DNA of 39,346 nt from Desulfobacterales bacterium (GTDB lineage Bacteria; Desulfobacterota; Desulfobacteria; Desulfobacterales; JADGBH01). Of the stretch, positions 16,801 through 25,523 are shown one piece after another. How positions within the stretch are numbered: the first letter of the stretch is position 1; every line of letters begins with the position of its first letter. The DNA is taken from contig JADGBH010000044.1 in the NCBI GenBank assembly GCA_015231595.1, positions 1-39,346 on the forward strand. Direction: 5' to 3'. The notes below the pieces were generated by a model that saw only the letters and a program-made list of their open reading frames with translations, was not told where the DNA came from and searched no databases. The translations under genes and the position numbers were made by a program.

Positions 16801-17463
16801 GATGTGCTTAAACAAGAAAAGGAACTTAAGGGAAAAGCTGACGAAGGCAACAGGGAAATTGGAGCTATTAACGAAACCATTAATAATCAAATAAAGCTTC
16901 AATCTGAAATCAAATCAATAGAATCAAACATATTACTCCAAAAAAAAGAATTTGATAAATGGCGTAAGCTTAGAGATATGATAGGCTCCGCTGATGGTAA
17001 AAAGTTCAGATTATTTGCTCAAAGCCTTACTTTTGACTATTTAATTGCTATTTCTAATGACCACATGAAAAAACTTAGCGACAGATATTTTCTTAGAAGA
17101 AAGGACGGAGATAACCTTGATATTGAAATCATAGATATTTATCAAGCTGAAGCTGCCCGTCATGTAAATACTTTATCAGGAGGCGAAACTTTTCTTGTAA
17201 GCCTTGCATTAGCCCTTGGCCTTTCGGGCATTGTAAGCAATGACGCCCGTATTGATTCATTTTTTCTTGACGAAGGTTTTGGCAGCTTAGACAATGAAAC
17301 CCTTGAAACAGTTTTGTCAGCCTTAGACAGCCTTAATTCTACAGGAAAAACAATAGGAATAATATCCCACCTTGATGTTTTAAAGGAAAGAATACCGTGT
17401 CAGATAGAAGTAAAAAAAATGGCTGGCGGAATGAGCAATGTGATAATTAGACATAGCCCATGA
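13816..17463 (+). CDS. sbcC: Exonuclease SbcC (Rad50-like ATPase)
   Basis: 1215-residue SMC-like ATPase partner of SbcD. Walker A is GHTGAGKTT (35-43) and Q-loop LAQGDFAAFLKA lies near 151-162. Two long Lys/Glu-rich coiled coils flank a zinc hook, CPLCGAISHP, with cysteines at 597 and 600, which joins two SbcC molecules. The C-terminal half of the ATPase has NTLSGGETFLVSLALALGLS (about 1118) and Walker B SFFLDEGFGSLD (about 1150). Length is slightly above the usual 1000-1050 because the coils are extended. The start has AAAAAGGGG upstream. Confidence 0.97.
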   Translation: MKITQLWGKNLNSLKGEFNINFDELSQTGIFAITGHTGAGKTTILDAICVALYGKTPRLKEGIEISELMTQHTTDCYAKVEFQLKNKKYQSEWSLKRSRGKVDGKIQPPTMKLFDVSENRIIEERKQEAAKKIVNITGLEYGSFTKSILLAQGDFAAFLKADKNIRAELLEKMTGTEIYRLISEKVYQRAKKEEQNLSNLEIAKQSIKTLSEEEFVEIQNKKQTIQNDLQTINETLKQIESNKQWLQSVEKLEQTIIVNEDEINRIFGEIKKNEELFIKLKKAEISTPMKGEFESILNERKSLNRLKNEISNLHILIAELTKKDDNTSILKEDAEKKHKEFIRYKEHKESLIVDAEKKDTQIIEKQKVLSENTKSLKKLKIDLSAIVAQVKALSMEKTSIKEEIKKCIEYKEKNSIDENLIVDLPLISERLKELSKKYSDKNTKLNEINLIEKNIKNFENVLDAESKNLEQINKTLEIKYREKNNEDIKLKKLLSDKTIQEWEDNVSLCFQKKNNIEKAMELVIGIKKSIKKIETNEKDYKTTLSQLEEKKKQDNELSCRMKEEEEILNQLEEKRTLELLASKYKEDRNILREGSPCPLCGAISHPWAEKIIENLTDSQKALSTQKKKLDNLKKQLDSINKNIVELTSSENHLKTLLYEEKNNLLNVKTKLDEVLKQAVLTSDDENIIKQDYDKNNIELEGSQKIISDIKSVKNLIEALNTDISKIEKKKNELNLSIQDTRSKKENFSANLEKVKKEYELFILEAEHLEKNIYEQVSKYGEIFQKNQISLNLEKNLKKRKTEFENTANRLKTLDIKLTPIIQKLSGNKGNLKSSARAKAKIIKDLKESKFELEALKNERFVILGDENTVKLKNDLKSKQAELDLNIGKLLEESVKIKLDLNSNKQVLSQKQNDYKSIEENENNASRNFLEKLLKLGFKDETDFLNSFLSDEEMERIKKIEEDLKKRKSETETRLNDAKESLKEKMISPQTAEKLSDVLKQEKELKGKADEGNREIGAINETINNQIKLQSEIKSIESNILLQKKEFDKWRKLRDMIGSADGKKFRLFAQSLTFDYLIAISNDHMKKLSDRYFLRRKDGDNLDIEIIDIYQAEAARHVNTLSGGETFLVSLALALGLSGIVSNDARIDSFFLDEGFGSLDNETLETVLSALDSLNSTGKTIGIISHLDVLKERIPCQIEVKKMAGGMSNVIIRHSP

Positions 17464-17482
17464 GCAGATCAATTTTTTTTGC

Positions 17483-17583
17483 TATTGATATAAGTATCAA
17501 TAAAATAATAATACGCCTAAGGCTAAAAATATTAGAGATAGAAGCAAAATAATTTTATTACTGATATAATTATCAATAATAGT
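17483..17583. repeat. AT-rich inverted-repeat element with TTTTAGCCTTA motif (minus)
   Basis: TATTGATATAAGTATCAATA and an imperfect inverted partner near 17558-17583 flank a spacer containing TAAGGCTAAAA (17518-17528), the complement of the motif at 4979, 13759 and 25524. It lies between the convergent sbcC and proC and may be a small non-autonomous element; it could also terminate transcription from either side. Confidence 0.45.
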
Positions 17584-17607
17584 TTTGGGTGGATAGTTCC
17601 TCAAAAT

Positions 17608-18450
17608 TTATAAGCTTGAAAGTTCTTTTGAACGCTTTGCTGCAGATTCTATAGCCTTAATGAAAGTTTCCTTAACTCTATTTTCATTTAAAACTTTAAT
17701 AGCGGCTTCAGTTGTGCCTCCTTTTGAGGTAACTTTATTTCTAAGGCTTTCTGGAGATTCATTTTGTTTTTCCATTAATGCTGCAGCGCCTTTTAAAGTA
17801 GTTAATATTAATGTCCATGCGTCATCTGGATTAAGCCCTAAAATACTTGCCGATTCTATCATAGCTTCAGTAAAATAAAATACATAAGCTGGTCCTGAGC
17901 CTGAAATTGCTGTAACAGCGTCTAAATATTCTTCTTGTATTTCAATTACATTTCCCATGGATTTTAAAATTCTATGAGAGATCTTTTTTTCATTATCACT
18001 ACAATATTGATTAAAGGACACGGCACTCATGCCGCATAGAACCAAAGCCGGGGTGTTGGGCATTACCCTGACTATAGGGAATAATTTCTTTGAATTTTCT
18101 GCTAACGATGAATAAATAATGTTTTCAATTTTTTGTATAGTAATTCCTGCTGCAATAGAAATTATTATTTTTTTTTCATTTAAATTTTTTAGTTCATTTG
18201 GAAATTCTGATAATATCGTTGAAATAACTTGGGGTTTAACAGCTAATATTATTATACCGCAATTTTTGAAAAGACTTAGATTGTCCTTGCATATTGAAAC
18301 TCCATAAGATTTTGATAGAAAATCAAGTCTTTCAGTTAAAATATCGCTTATAAGAATATTTTGTGCCTCAAAAATATTAGAACTAATCAATCCTTTAATC
18401 ATGGCTTCAGCCATATTCCCAGCTCCAATGAATCCAATTTTTATATTCAT
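17608..18450 (-). CDS. proC: Pyrroline-5-carboxylate reductase
   Basis: 280 residues. The last step of proline synthesis, reducing pyrroline-5-carboxylate with NAD(P)H. The Rossmann motif is GFIGAGNMAEAM at 6-17, with VRVMPNTPALV and the C-terminal signature AISGSGPAYVFYFTEAMI and TSKGGTTEAAI. It is divergent from yggT; many genomes keep proC and yggT adjacent. Confidence 0.96.
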   Translation of the reverse strand: MNIKIGFIGAGNMAEAMIKGLISSNIFEAQNILISDILTERLDFLSKSYGVSICKDNLSLFKNCGIIILAVKPQVISTILSEFPNELKNLNEKKIIISIAAGITIQKIENIIYSSLAENSKKLFPIVRVMPNTPALVLCGMSAVSFNQYCSDNEKKISHRILKSMGNVIEIQEEYLDAVTAISGSGPAYVFYFTEAMIESASILGLNPDDAWTLILTTLKGAAALMEKQNESPESLRNKVTSKGGTTEAAIKVLNENRVKETFIKAIESAAKRSKELSSL

Positions 18451-18556
18451 ATCAAGCCCCTAAACTAAATTTAAGTTTTTTATGATTTTAGTTTGAAAAT
18501 AATTGAATTTACCTATATACAAGTTTATCAAATTGTCAATCATTTTGAATTATATC

Positions 18557-18586
18557 TTGACTTATCTTTTGTATTTACCTTATTCT
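18557..18586 (+). promoter_or_regulatory. Candidate promoter for yggT-divIVA-pilT block
   Basis: TTGACT at 18557-18562 and TATTCT at 18581-18586 are separated by 18 bases, about 64 bases before the yggT start and following a proC-divergent AT-rich stretch. Confidence 0.45.
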
Positions 18587-18649
18587 ATTTTTCAAATAAA
18601 ATTCTGTTTAATAATATAAAATTTAATTAAGAAAGGATAAATTGCAGGT

Positions 18650-18955
18650 ATGTTTATTTTTGGATATTTTTTTGAGGCAGTTGCTACAGTTGTTCATTCT
18701 GTTCTTTATGTTTATATGTGGATTGTGTTAATTAGAGCTGTTTTATCATGGGTGAACCCTGACCCATACAATCCGATAGTAATGTTTATTCATAATATGA
18801 CAGAACCTGTTCTTTATCAAATTAGAAAAAGATTGCCCGTTGATTTTGGCGGTATTGATGTTTCTCCAATACTAATTTTTCTTGTTATTATATTTTTGGA
18901 CAAGTTTTTAGTGGCAAGCCTTTATCGATTGGCAACTATTCCTCTTTTTAGATAA
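18650..18955 (+). CDS. YggT family integral membrane protein
   Basis: 101 residues with two hydrophobic spans and the family pattern YMWIVLIRAVLSWVNPDPYNPIV and a conserved TEPVL turn. AGAAAGGA precedes the ATG. The role is poorly defined; YggT relatives are linked to envelope, division or osmotic functions. The DivIVA-like gene begins 15 bases downstream, a pairing seen in many bacteria. Confidence 0.88.
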   Translation: MFIFGYFFEAVATVVHSVLYVYMWIVLIRAVLSWVNPDPYNPIVMFIHNMTEPVLYQIRKRLPVDFGGIDVSPILIFLVIIFLDKFLVASLYRLATIPLFR

Positions 18956-18970
18956 GAAAGGAAGTGTTTT

Positions 18971-19477
18971 ATGAGTAAAAAAAATGTTGCTCTTGATATA
19001 AAAAAGCATGATTTTAAAAAAGAGCTTTTTGGCTACAACCGTAAAGAAGTTAATTTTTTTCTTAATAATGTCGAGAAATTAGTTGAAAATATTACGGGTG
19101 AAAACGAACATTTAAAAGATGCTATTGCTAAATTTAAAGTAGAAATCAATGGCTATAAGAGCAGGGAAGATACTTTTAAGAATGCTCTCTTGAATTCTCA
19201 AAAAGTTATTGAGCAAATGAAGGAAAATGCTCACAAAGCCGCCGAACTTATTATTGCTGAAGCGGAAGTTAATGCTGAAAAAATTTTGAACAATGCGCAT
19301 AACAGATTATCGCAATTGCATGGTGATATTACAGAATTAAAAAGGCAAAGAACACAAATTGAGGTACAAATTCGTTCCATAATTGAATCGCATACAAAAC
19401 TTTTGGATTTAGCTTCAGAAGATGCGAAAATGCAAGTATCGTCTGAATCGAATTTAAAAGTTTTTAAAAAAGCTTAA
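18971..19477 (+). CDS. DivIVA-domain coiled-coil protein
   Basis: 168 residues. The N-terminus has the DivIVA lipid-binding motif region (DIKKHDFKKELFGYNRKEVNFFL), followed by a coiled coil (about 30-150) with an Ala/Glu-rich segment AAELIIAEAEVNAEKIL. DivIVA proteins recognise curved membranes at poles or septa and recruit partners. Here the partners may be the pilus retraction ATPases encoded just downstream, which is inference from position. Confidence 0.85.
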   Translation: MSKKNVALDIKKHDFKKELFGYNRKEVNFFLNNVEKLVENITGENEHLKDAIAKFKVEINGYKSREDTFKNALLNSQKVIEQMKENAHKAAELIIAEAEVNAEKILNNAHNRLSQLHGDITELKRQRTQIEVQIRSIIESHTKLLDLASEDAKMQVSSESNLKVFKKA

Positions 19478-19524
19478 TTAATAAGTTATAAATAATCCAA
19501 AATTTCTCTTTTAGGGGTGAATAC

Positions 19525-20607
19525 ATGGCAAAAATCGATGCTTTTTTCAAATTAATGCATGACCAAGGAGCTTCAGACCTTCATCTTGTTTCTGGTCAAC
19601 AGCCTGCTCTAAGGATAAGAGGAGACATTGAGCGAATAAAATATCCTGCCCTTGATAATGACACATTAAGGAGTATGCTGTATGAAATAACAGCTGAGGA
19701 TAAAGTAAAAGTTTTTGAAGAAACAGGAGATGTTGACTTTGGATATGAAATCCCAGGTCTTGCTCGATATAGAGCAAATTTTTTTATGCAAAAAAATGGA
19801 GTTGGTGCTGTATTTAGGGAAATACCAAGCGTTATTATGACGGCAGAGCAACTTGGTCTTCCAGGAGTTATATCAAAATTAGGCATGCTTCCAAGGGGAT
19901 TAGTGCTTGTAACAGGTCCTACTGGAAGTGGAAAATCAACGACTCTTGCAGCTATTATAGACACATCAAATCGTGATCGTAAAGACCATATTATAACCAT
20001 TGAGGATCCAATAGAATTTGTGCATCAAAGTCAAGGATGTATCGTCAATCATAGGGAAGTTGGTACCCACACAAAATCTTTTACTGCAGCTCTTAGGGGG
20101 GCTCTCAGAGAAGACCCTGACATTATTCTTGTAGGAGAACTAAGAGATCTTGAAACAATATCCCTTGCCGTAGAAGCTGCATCAACCGGTCACCTTGTAT
20201 TTGGAACGCTCCATACTACAAGTGCTCCAAAAACGCTTGACAGAGTTGTAGAAGTTTTCCCCCATGAGCAACAGCAACAAATTCGTTCAACTCTGGCGGA
20301 TGGCATAAGAGCCGTAATAGCTCAAGTGCTTTTTAAAAGAATAGATGTAAAAGGCAGGTGTGCAGCTCTTGAAATACTAATCGCTACACCGGCTGTCAGA
20401 AACCTCGTTAGAGAATCAAAAACTCACCAAATACCATCAGCTATTCAAACAGGTAAAAAATATGGAATGATACTTTTAGATGATGCCATTATGGATCTTT
20501 ATCAAAAAGGAAAAATAAGCGCTGAAGAATCTTATGCAAAATCAAATGATAAGGCTAAGTTTAGACCGTTCCTTAAGACGCCTCCTAGTGATTTTACAGA
20601 AGCATAA
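19525..20607 (+). CDS. pilT: Twitching-motility retraction ATPase PilT
   Basis: 360-residue secretion-type ATPase that depolymerises type IV pili from the cytoplasmic side. Walker A is GPTGSGKSTT (131-140), followed by the Asp box around TIEDPIEFVH, Walker B DPDIILVGELRDLET and His box FGTLHTTSAPKTLDR. The C-terminal retraction motif region reads TPAVRNLVRESK. AGGGGTGAAT precedes the ATG. A second paralogue follows 54 bases downstream. Confidence 0.95.
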   Translation: MAKIDAFFKLMHDQGASDLHLVSGQQPALRIRGDIERIKYPALDNDTLRSMLYEITAEDKVKVFEETGDVDFGYEIPGLARYRANFFMQKNGVGAVFREIPSVIMTAEQLGLPGVISKLGMLPRGLVLVTGPTGSGKSTTLAAIIDTSNRDRKDHIITIEDPIEFVHQSQGCIVNHREVGTHTKSFTAALRGALREDPDIILVGELRDLETISLAVEAASTGHLVFGTLHTTSAPKTLDRVVEVFPHEQQQQIRSTLADGIRAVIAQVLFKRIDVKGRCAALEILIATPAVRNLVRESKTHQIPSAIQTGKKYGMILLDDAIMDLYQKGKISAEESYAKSNDKAKFRPFLKTPPSDFTEA

Positions 20608-20661
20608 TTAAAAGTCAAATATTGATAATTAAAGATTAAAAATTTCTAAAGGAGGGCGTTT

Positions 20662-21843
20662 ATGCGAAAACAAGAAATAGATAGCATGCTAACAAAAATG
20701 TTGGAAGCTCATACAAATGTTTCCGATCTTAATATAACAGTAGGAAAACCTATGCAAGTTGAAACTGCTGGCGAACTTGTAGCAGTTGAAATGAATCCGC
20801 CTATAAAAAATCTTACTTCTTTTCAGTCAGAAATTTTTGCATTATGTATGGTGAATAACGATAGACGACAAATGGAAGATTTAGTATCTCATGGTTCCTG
20901 CGATCTTTCATATGCTTTACCAGGAAAAGCTCGATTTAGAGTTAATGTATTTTCTCAGTCGAGTAACTATTCAATTGTTTTAAGACGTCTTGAATCCACA
21001 GTCCCTACAATTAAAGAATTAGGACTTCCAAAAGTATTTGAAGATATATCTGAATGTAGAAACGGAATAATATTTGTTACAGGAGCAACTGGAACTGGAA
21101 AATCTACGTCTCTTGCTGCAATGTTAGAACATATTAACGAAACAAGATCTGTTCATGTAGTAACCCTCGAAGATCCAATTGAATATCAGCATCCCCATAA
21201 AAAAGCCACATTTAACCAAAGAGAACTCGGAACTGACTATGATAATTTTGCTAATGGTCTTAGAGCGGCTTTACGGCAAGCACCAAAAGTTATCCTTGTT
21301 GGTGAAATGAGGGATAGGGAAACAGTTGAAATTGGTTTAAGTGCAGCAGAAACTGGGCATTTAGTTTTAACCACGATTCATACAGTTGATGCTGGACAAA
21401 CAATTAACCGTATTATTGGTATGTTTAGCACAGAAGAAGAGCAGCAAATTAGAGTACGTCTTGCTGATACTATTAGATGGGTTGTATGTCAAAGACTTCT
21501 TCCAAAGGTAAAAGGCGGACGAGTTGCAGCGTTTGAAATAATGGGTTCTCGAAGTCCAAGCTTAAGGATAAAAGAAGCTATCATGCATGGAGAAGCAGAA
21601 GGAAGTACTTTTTACGATATTATGCAAGCTGGAAAAGCATTCGGTATGACCACTTTTGATGATTACATAGTTGGACTTTACCAGCAAGGACTTATAACTC
21701 AAGACACCGCCTTGACATACGCATCACGAAAAGGAGTTGTAGGAAGAGGTATCGATACGATAAAAAGTGCGAGGGGGGAAGTTACCACTGATATTGAAAA
21801 GCTTGAAATTGATATGGGTTATAATAGAAATAAGATGTTTTAA
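20662..21843 (+). CDS. pilU: PilT/PilU-like retraction ATPase
   Basis: 393-residue paralogue of the preceding PilT. Walker A is GATGTGKSTS (141-150), with TLEDPIEYQHPH, Walker B PKVILVGEMRDRETV and HTVDAGQTINRI. Its C-terminal region has SPSLRIKEAIMHGE and a tail beyond the usual PilT end, as PilU proteins have. AAGGAGGGCG precedes the ATG. It probably assists PilT in forceful retraction. The symbol is assigned from order and divergence, not from a tree. Confidence 0.82.
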   Translation: MRKQEIDSMLTKMLEAHTNVSDLNITVGKPMQVETAGELVAVEMNPPIKNLTSFQSEIFALCMVNNDRRQMEDLVSHGSCDLSYALPGKARFRVNVFSQSSNYSIVLRRLESTVPTIKELGLPKVFEDISECRNGIIFVTGATGTGKSTSLAAMLEHINETRSVHVVTLEDPIEYQHPHKKATFNQRELGTDYDNFANGLRAALRQAPKVILVGEMRDRETVEIGLSAAETGHLVLTTIHTVDAGQTINRIIGMFSTEEEQQIRVRLADTIRWVVCQRLLPKVKGGRVAAFEIMGSRSPSLRIKEAIMHGEAEGSTFYDIMQAGKAFGMTTFDDYIVGLYQQGLITQDTALTYASRKGVVGRGIDTIKSARGEVTTDIEKLEIDMGYNRNKMF

Positions 21844-21892
21844 CAAATAATTATTGCTATAATACATAATACGAAGGAGACCTTTTGAGATT

Positions 21893-22570
21893 ATGAAGGC
21901 AAAATGTGATAAATGCCAATATGAAGTTGATATTCCTGACGAAAAACTTGCGCCGGGAAAAACAATTGCATTTAAATGTCCAAGATGCAGGAATAAAATA
22001 ACAATAACAACGACAACGCCAGCTCAAACAAAAAAAAATGAAGACCAATCTCTTCTCTTATCTAAAGCTGGTTATACTTTTGAAGATGATGATGCTGACG
22101 ATGATGTATCAGATAAACCGTTTATCTTTGCAGAAGAAGAAGGTAAAACAGCTTTAATTTGTGAACAAAATAGAGCGCTTGCCGAAAAAATAGAATCAAG
22201 TCTTAAAAATCTTGAATATTATGTTCATATAGCTCAAACATCTCGAGAAGCAATGAAGCGAATGCGTTATCATGTTTATGATATAATAGTGCTAAATGAA
22301 CATTTCGAAACCTCTGATCCAGAAAAAAATGGAGTACTTATTAATATTGAAAAATTAGAAATATCAGTAAGACGTAATATTTTTGTGGCTTTGCTGACAA
22401 ATAGATTCAGGACTTTTGATAGACTCATGGCTTTTAATAAAAGTGTAAATTTAATTGTTAAAATAGATAACATACCTGAATTAGAAAAAATTATTTCTAG
22501 CGCTGTTACCGATAATGATCTTTTTTATAGAGTTTTTAAAGAAAGCTTAAAGAAATTCGGTAAAATTTAA
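21893..22570 (+). CDS. Zinc-ribbon (MJ0042-type) protein with a response-regulator-like domain
   Basis: 225 residues. The N-terminal MKAKCDKCQYEVDIPDEKL...FKCPRCRNKITI is a CxxC-CxxC zinc ribbon found in delta-proteobacterial signalling proteins. An acidic linker (DDDADDDVSD) follows, then a domain (about 85-215) resembling a receiver fold (TALICEQN, YDIIVLNEHFE) but without an obvious phospho-Asp set, so it may be a degenerate receiver. AAGGAGA lies 11 bases before the ATG. It is probably cotranscribed with the pilT pair and could regulate it. Confidence 0.7.
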   Translation: MKAKCDKCQYEVDIPDEKLAPGKTIAFKCPRCRNKITITTTTPAQTKKNEDQSLLLSKAGYTFEDDDADDDVSDKPFIFAEEEGKTALICEQNRALAEKIESSLKNLEYYVHIAQTSREAMKRMRYHVYDIIVLNEHFETSDPEKNGVLINIEKLEISVRRNIFVALLTNRFRTFDRLMAFNKSVNLIVKIDNIPELEKIISSAVTDNDLFYRVFKESLKKFGKI

Positions 22571-22727
22571 ATATGGATCGCGAATTTAATAACTTTCCAT
22601 TTTGATAATAAATGGTTTCGTAGGGTCAATAATTTTTGCTCTACAGAGATGTTATTTAATTTTCTTGTATATGAGTGTATATTACTGTCCATCAATGATT
22701 AATCAACAAAAATTATAATTAAAAAAA

Positions 22728-22737
22728 GGGGGGGGGG
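22728..22737 (+). repeat. Run of ten G following seven A
   Basis: A(7)G(10) at 22721-22737 is a rare homopolymer in this AT-rich sequence, about 250 bases before the histidine kinase start. It may be length-variable. The interval 22571-22986 otherwise holds only the MITE at 22778-22896. Confidence 0.8.
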
Positions 22738-22777
22738 CCTATAAATAGGACAATATTTTTGCCCTCCTTTCTTTATA

Positions 22778-22896
22778 TAGTTTTTAAGAAAAGTAAATTG
22801 AAAAAAGTATTTTCACCCTCACCCCAGCCCTCTCCCGTCAAGGGAGAGGGGTAAGATGATTTTATAATTAAACAAAAATACTTTTTTTAAATACTG
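22778..22896. mobile_element. 119-bp MITE with CCCTCTCCC palindrome core and TA flanks
   Basis: A central perfect palindrome CCCTCTCCC (22828-22836) and GGGAGAGGG (22842-22850) sits between inverted AAAAAAGTATTTT (22801-22813) and AAAATACTTTTTT (22875-22887). The outer ends TAGTTTTTAAG and CTTAAATACTG-like sequence are flanked by TA (22776-22777 and 22897-22898). A second copy lies at 37412-37758, interrupted by another element. Confidence 0.7.
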
Positions 22897-22986
22897 TATC
22901 TATTAGTAGTTAATAAAAATATACCTAATCCAAGGTTATTCCATCGAGAAAGGGCATTAGTGATTTCTTTTGAAGGGTAGGGTAAT

Positions 22987-25137
22987 ATGTATGAATCGTA
23001 TGATGAGTTAAAAAAAAGGTGTGATGAACTTGAAAAACATTTGAAGGATAAGGAAGAAGAATGTTCTTATTATAAAAAAATAGTGGAAAAATATTCTAAC
23101 AATAGTTTAGAGGAAATTGACGAGATTTCTACCCTTGTTTCAAATTTTAGAAAAACAGAAGAAGCCCTCCATGAAAGTGAAGAACGTTATAAGCAACTTT
23201 TTAATCACGCGCCAGCCGGTATATTCGAAATTGATCTTATAAATAATAGATTTATTAATGCCAATAATGTTATTTGCGATTATTGCGGCTATACTAAAGA
23301 AGAACTTTTAGCCTTAAATCCGTTAGAGGTATTAGCGGAAGACAGTAAATCAAAATTTACACGTTTAGTCGCAAAAATATTAGCTGGTGAAAAAAGTCCA
23401 AATTCTTTTGAATATAAAATGAAGGTTAAAACTGGATTTGAATTTTGGGCTTTGTTTAATTTAAAAATTGTCATGGAAAAAGGAGAGCCTAAAGGTATTT
23501 CAGCTGTTATCCACAATATTACAGATAGAAAGCAAGCGGAAGAAGCCCTTAAAGAATCAGAAAAAAAATATAGATATGTTGTAGAAAATATAAACATCGG
23601 GATTATTGTCATTCAGGAGAGTAAATTAGTTTTTGTTAATACTGCAATGTCAAGATTATTAGGTTATACAAAAGATGTGCTATTTTTTCATCCTGATCCA
23701 ATACACTTTGTGCATCCAGATGATAGAAAATTAGTTGCAGGTTACTACGATGAAAGATTAAGGACCGGACAAAATTCCTTAAATTTTCGATATCGAATAC
23801 TTACAAAGGATGGAGACATAAAGTGGCTGGAAGAAACAGGTGTTAAAATTCTTTGGAAGGGTAATCCCGCTGAACTTATTTTTCTTACAGATATTTCAAA
23901 CAAAGTCCAGATTGAAGAAAAAAATAAAAAGCTTGAAGCTGATATACGCCATTCCCAAAAAATGGATGCGCTTGGTATTCTAGCCGGAGGAGTTGCCCAT
24001 GATTTTAATAATATAATTACTGGAATAATGGGCTATGCTGATGTTTTAAGACTTAAATTATCGAATGAGCCTAAATCCATTAAAAATTTGGATGAAATTA
24101 TAAAATTATGTCAAAGAGCGAAAGAATTAGTTGCGCAGATTCTTACATTTACACGTCAAAAAGATCAAATCCATAAATCTGTTAATATTGGTTTAATTGT
24201 AAAAGAAGCATTGAATATGCTTAGAGCTTCCCTTCCAACAACAATAAAGATTCATAAAAGAATCGACGCAAACCTTGGTTATATTGTAGCTGATCCTACT
24301 CAAATACATCAGGTTTTAGTTAATTTAGCTATGAATGCTGCCTATGCTATGGAAGAAACAGGCGGTATTTTAGAAATAACTTTAAGTAACGAGGATATCG
24401 TAGATCCTAATAATAAGTACGATTTATCGCCTGGTCCCTATGTTCTGTTAACTGTTAAAGATAGCGGTCATGGTATTGAAGAAGCTATATTAGATCGTAT
24501 ATTTGATCCTTTTTTTACTACAAAACCAATGGGTAAAGGCACTGGAATGGGATTGGCTGTAGTTCATGGTATAGTTATAAGCCATAAGGGAATAATTAAT
24601 GTTGAAAGTGTTAAAGAAAAAGGGACGACGTTTAATGTTTTTTTCCCAAGAATTAAAGGTTCAAGAAGAGAAGAAAAATCTAAAAATATCCAAATATACC
24701 CAATGGGATCGGAAAGAATTCTTTTTATTGATGATGAAACAGATATTACAAAAGTATATAATGAAATTTTAACTAACCTTGGCTATAAAGTTGAAATCTG
24801 TAATAGCAGCATCGAGGCTCTACATATATTTTTAAATAACCCTAACGAATTTGATATTATAATTACGGATATGACAATGCCTAATATGACAGGAGATGCT
24901 TTGGCAAAAGAAATTTTAAGCATTTATCCTGATGTACCTATCATTCTATGCACTGGCTATAGTAGTAAAATGACAAAACAAAAAGCATCAGAAATGGGAA
25001 TAAAAGAATTTCTTATTAAACCTATCCAACTTAAGGAACTCGCTCAAACAATAAGAAATTTACTTGATGCAAAAGTTAATGATCCCACCAAAAATCATTG
25101 CGCTCTACAGGATCAAAATATTTCAAATAATCCATAA
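22987..25137 (+). CDS. PAS-PAS hybrid histidine kinase with C-terminal receiver
   Basis: 716 residues: an N-terminal coiled coil (1-60), two PAS domains (about 65-185 and 195-315), and a HisKA-type dimerisation region with phospho-acceptor His338 in GGVAHDFNN. The HATPase has NLAMNAAYAM, DSGHGI and FDPFFTTK...GTGMGLAVV, and a C-terminal receiver (about 580-695) has phospho-Asp628 in IIITDMTMPN. No transmembrane segment is visible, so it senses cytoplasmic signals. There is no adjacent regulator, and the output partner is unknown. Its last 62 bases overlap the end of the convergent YidD-like gene, and the final residues (KVNDPTKNHCALQDQ...) are antisense to it. Confidence 0.92.
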   Translation: MYESYDELKKRCDELEKHLKDKEEECSYYKKIVEKYSNNSLEEIDEISTLVSNFRKTEEALHESEERYKQLFNHAPAGIFEIDLINNRFINANNVICDYCGYTKEELLALNPLEVLAEDSKSKFTRLVAKILAGEKSPNSFEYKMKVKTGFEFWALFNLKIVMEKGEPKGISAVIHNITDRKQAEEALKESEKKYRYVVENINIGIIVIQESKLVFVNTAMSRLLGYTKDVLFFHPDPIHFVHPDDRKLVAGYYDERLRTGQNSLNFRYRILTKDGDIKWLEETGVKILWKGNPAELIFLTDISNKVQIEEKNKKLEADIRHSQKMDALGILAGGVAHDFNNIITGIMGYADVLRLKLSNEPKSIKNLDEIIKLCQRAKELVAQILTFTRQKDQIHKSVNIGLIVKEALNMLRASLPTTIKIHKRIDANLGYIVADPTQIHQVLVNLAMNAAYAMEETGGILEITLSNEDIVDPNNKYDLSPGPYVLLTVKDSGHGIEEAILDRIFDPFFTTKPMGKGTGMGLAVVHGIVISHKGIINVESVKEKGTTFNVFFPRIKGSRREEKSKNIQIYPMGSERILFIDDETDITKVYNEILTNLGYKVEICNSSIEALHIFLNNPNEFDIIITDMTMPNMTGDALAKEILSIYPDVPIILCTGYSSKMTKQKASEMGIKEFLIKPIQLKELAQTIRNLLDAKVNDPTKNHCALQDQNISNNP

Positions 25138-25172
25138 TAATTGGAACTTGAGCTATTTCATCTCTCCCGCAA
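25024..25172 (+). repeat. Segment duplicated in inverted orientation at the window end
   Basis: These 149 bases, spanning the 3' ends of the histidine kinase and the YidD-like gene, recur reverse-complemented at 39198-39346 with one visible difference (25151 versus 39219). Confidence 0.95.
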
Positions 25173-25441
25173 CGAATAAGACGATCGAAAGTCATTATTG
25201 TGCCTACAACTGCTCCATGTTTTTTTACTGATGCCACTGAATAAGCAGAACATGATGGAAACATAGGGCATTCAGAGTTTCTAACAGAAGATAGATGATT
25301 TAATGGCCCTCGATATAATTGAATTGCTGACACTAAAGGAGATGTCTCATTATCTAAAAATTCTATTTTATTAATCCCACAACAAAATAAAAAAAATGGG
25401 AATATAAATAATATTAGCTTAAATAAAAATTTCTTTTTCAT
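25076..25441 (-). CDS. YidD-like membrane insertion factor, predicted lipoprotein
   Basis: 121 residues. The core has PLNHLSSVRNSECPMFPSCSAYSVASVKKHG and FDRLIRCGRDE, the Cys-containing signature of the YidD (DUF37) family. Unlike the short cytoplasmic YidD, it begins with a hydrophobic signal ending FFLFCCGIN, which looks like a lipobox, suggesting a secreted lipid-anchored variant. It is not near rnpA/yidC as the classical gene is. It is convergent with and overlaps the histidine kinase by 62 bases. Confidence 0.8.
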   Translation of the reverse strand: MKKKFLFKLILFIFPFFLFCCGINKIEFLDNETSPLVSAIQLYRGPLNHLSSVRNSECPMFPSCSAYSVASVKKHGAVVGTIMTFDRLIRCGRDEIAQVPIIMDYLKYFDPVERNDFWWDH

Positions 25442-25523
25442 TTAAAAATTACGATAACCTTAACGGATAGTATATTCCAAAAATATGATATGCTAAAATA
25501 GCTAAATTTTGTAGGTTTAATAC

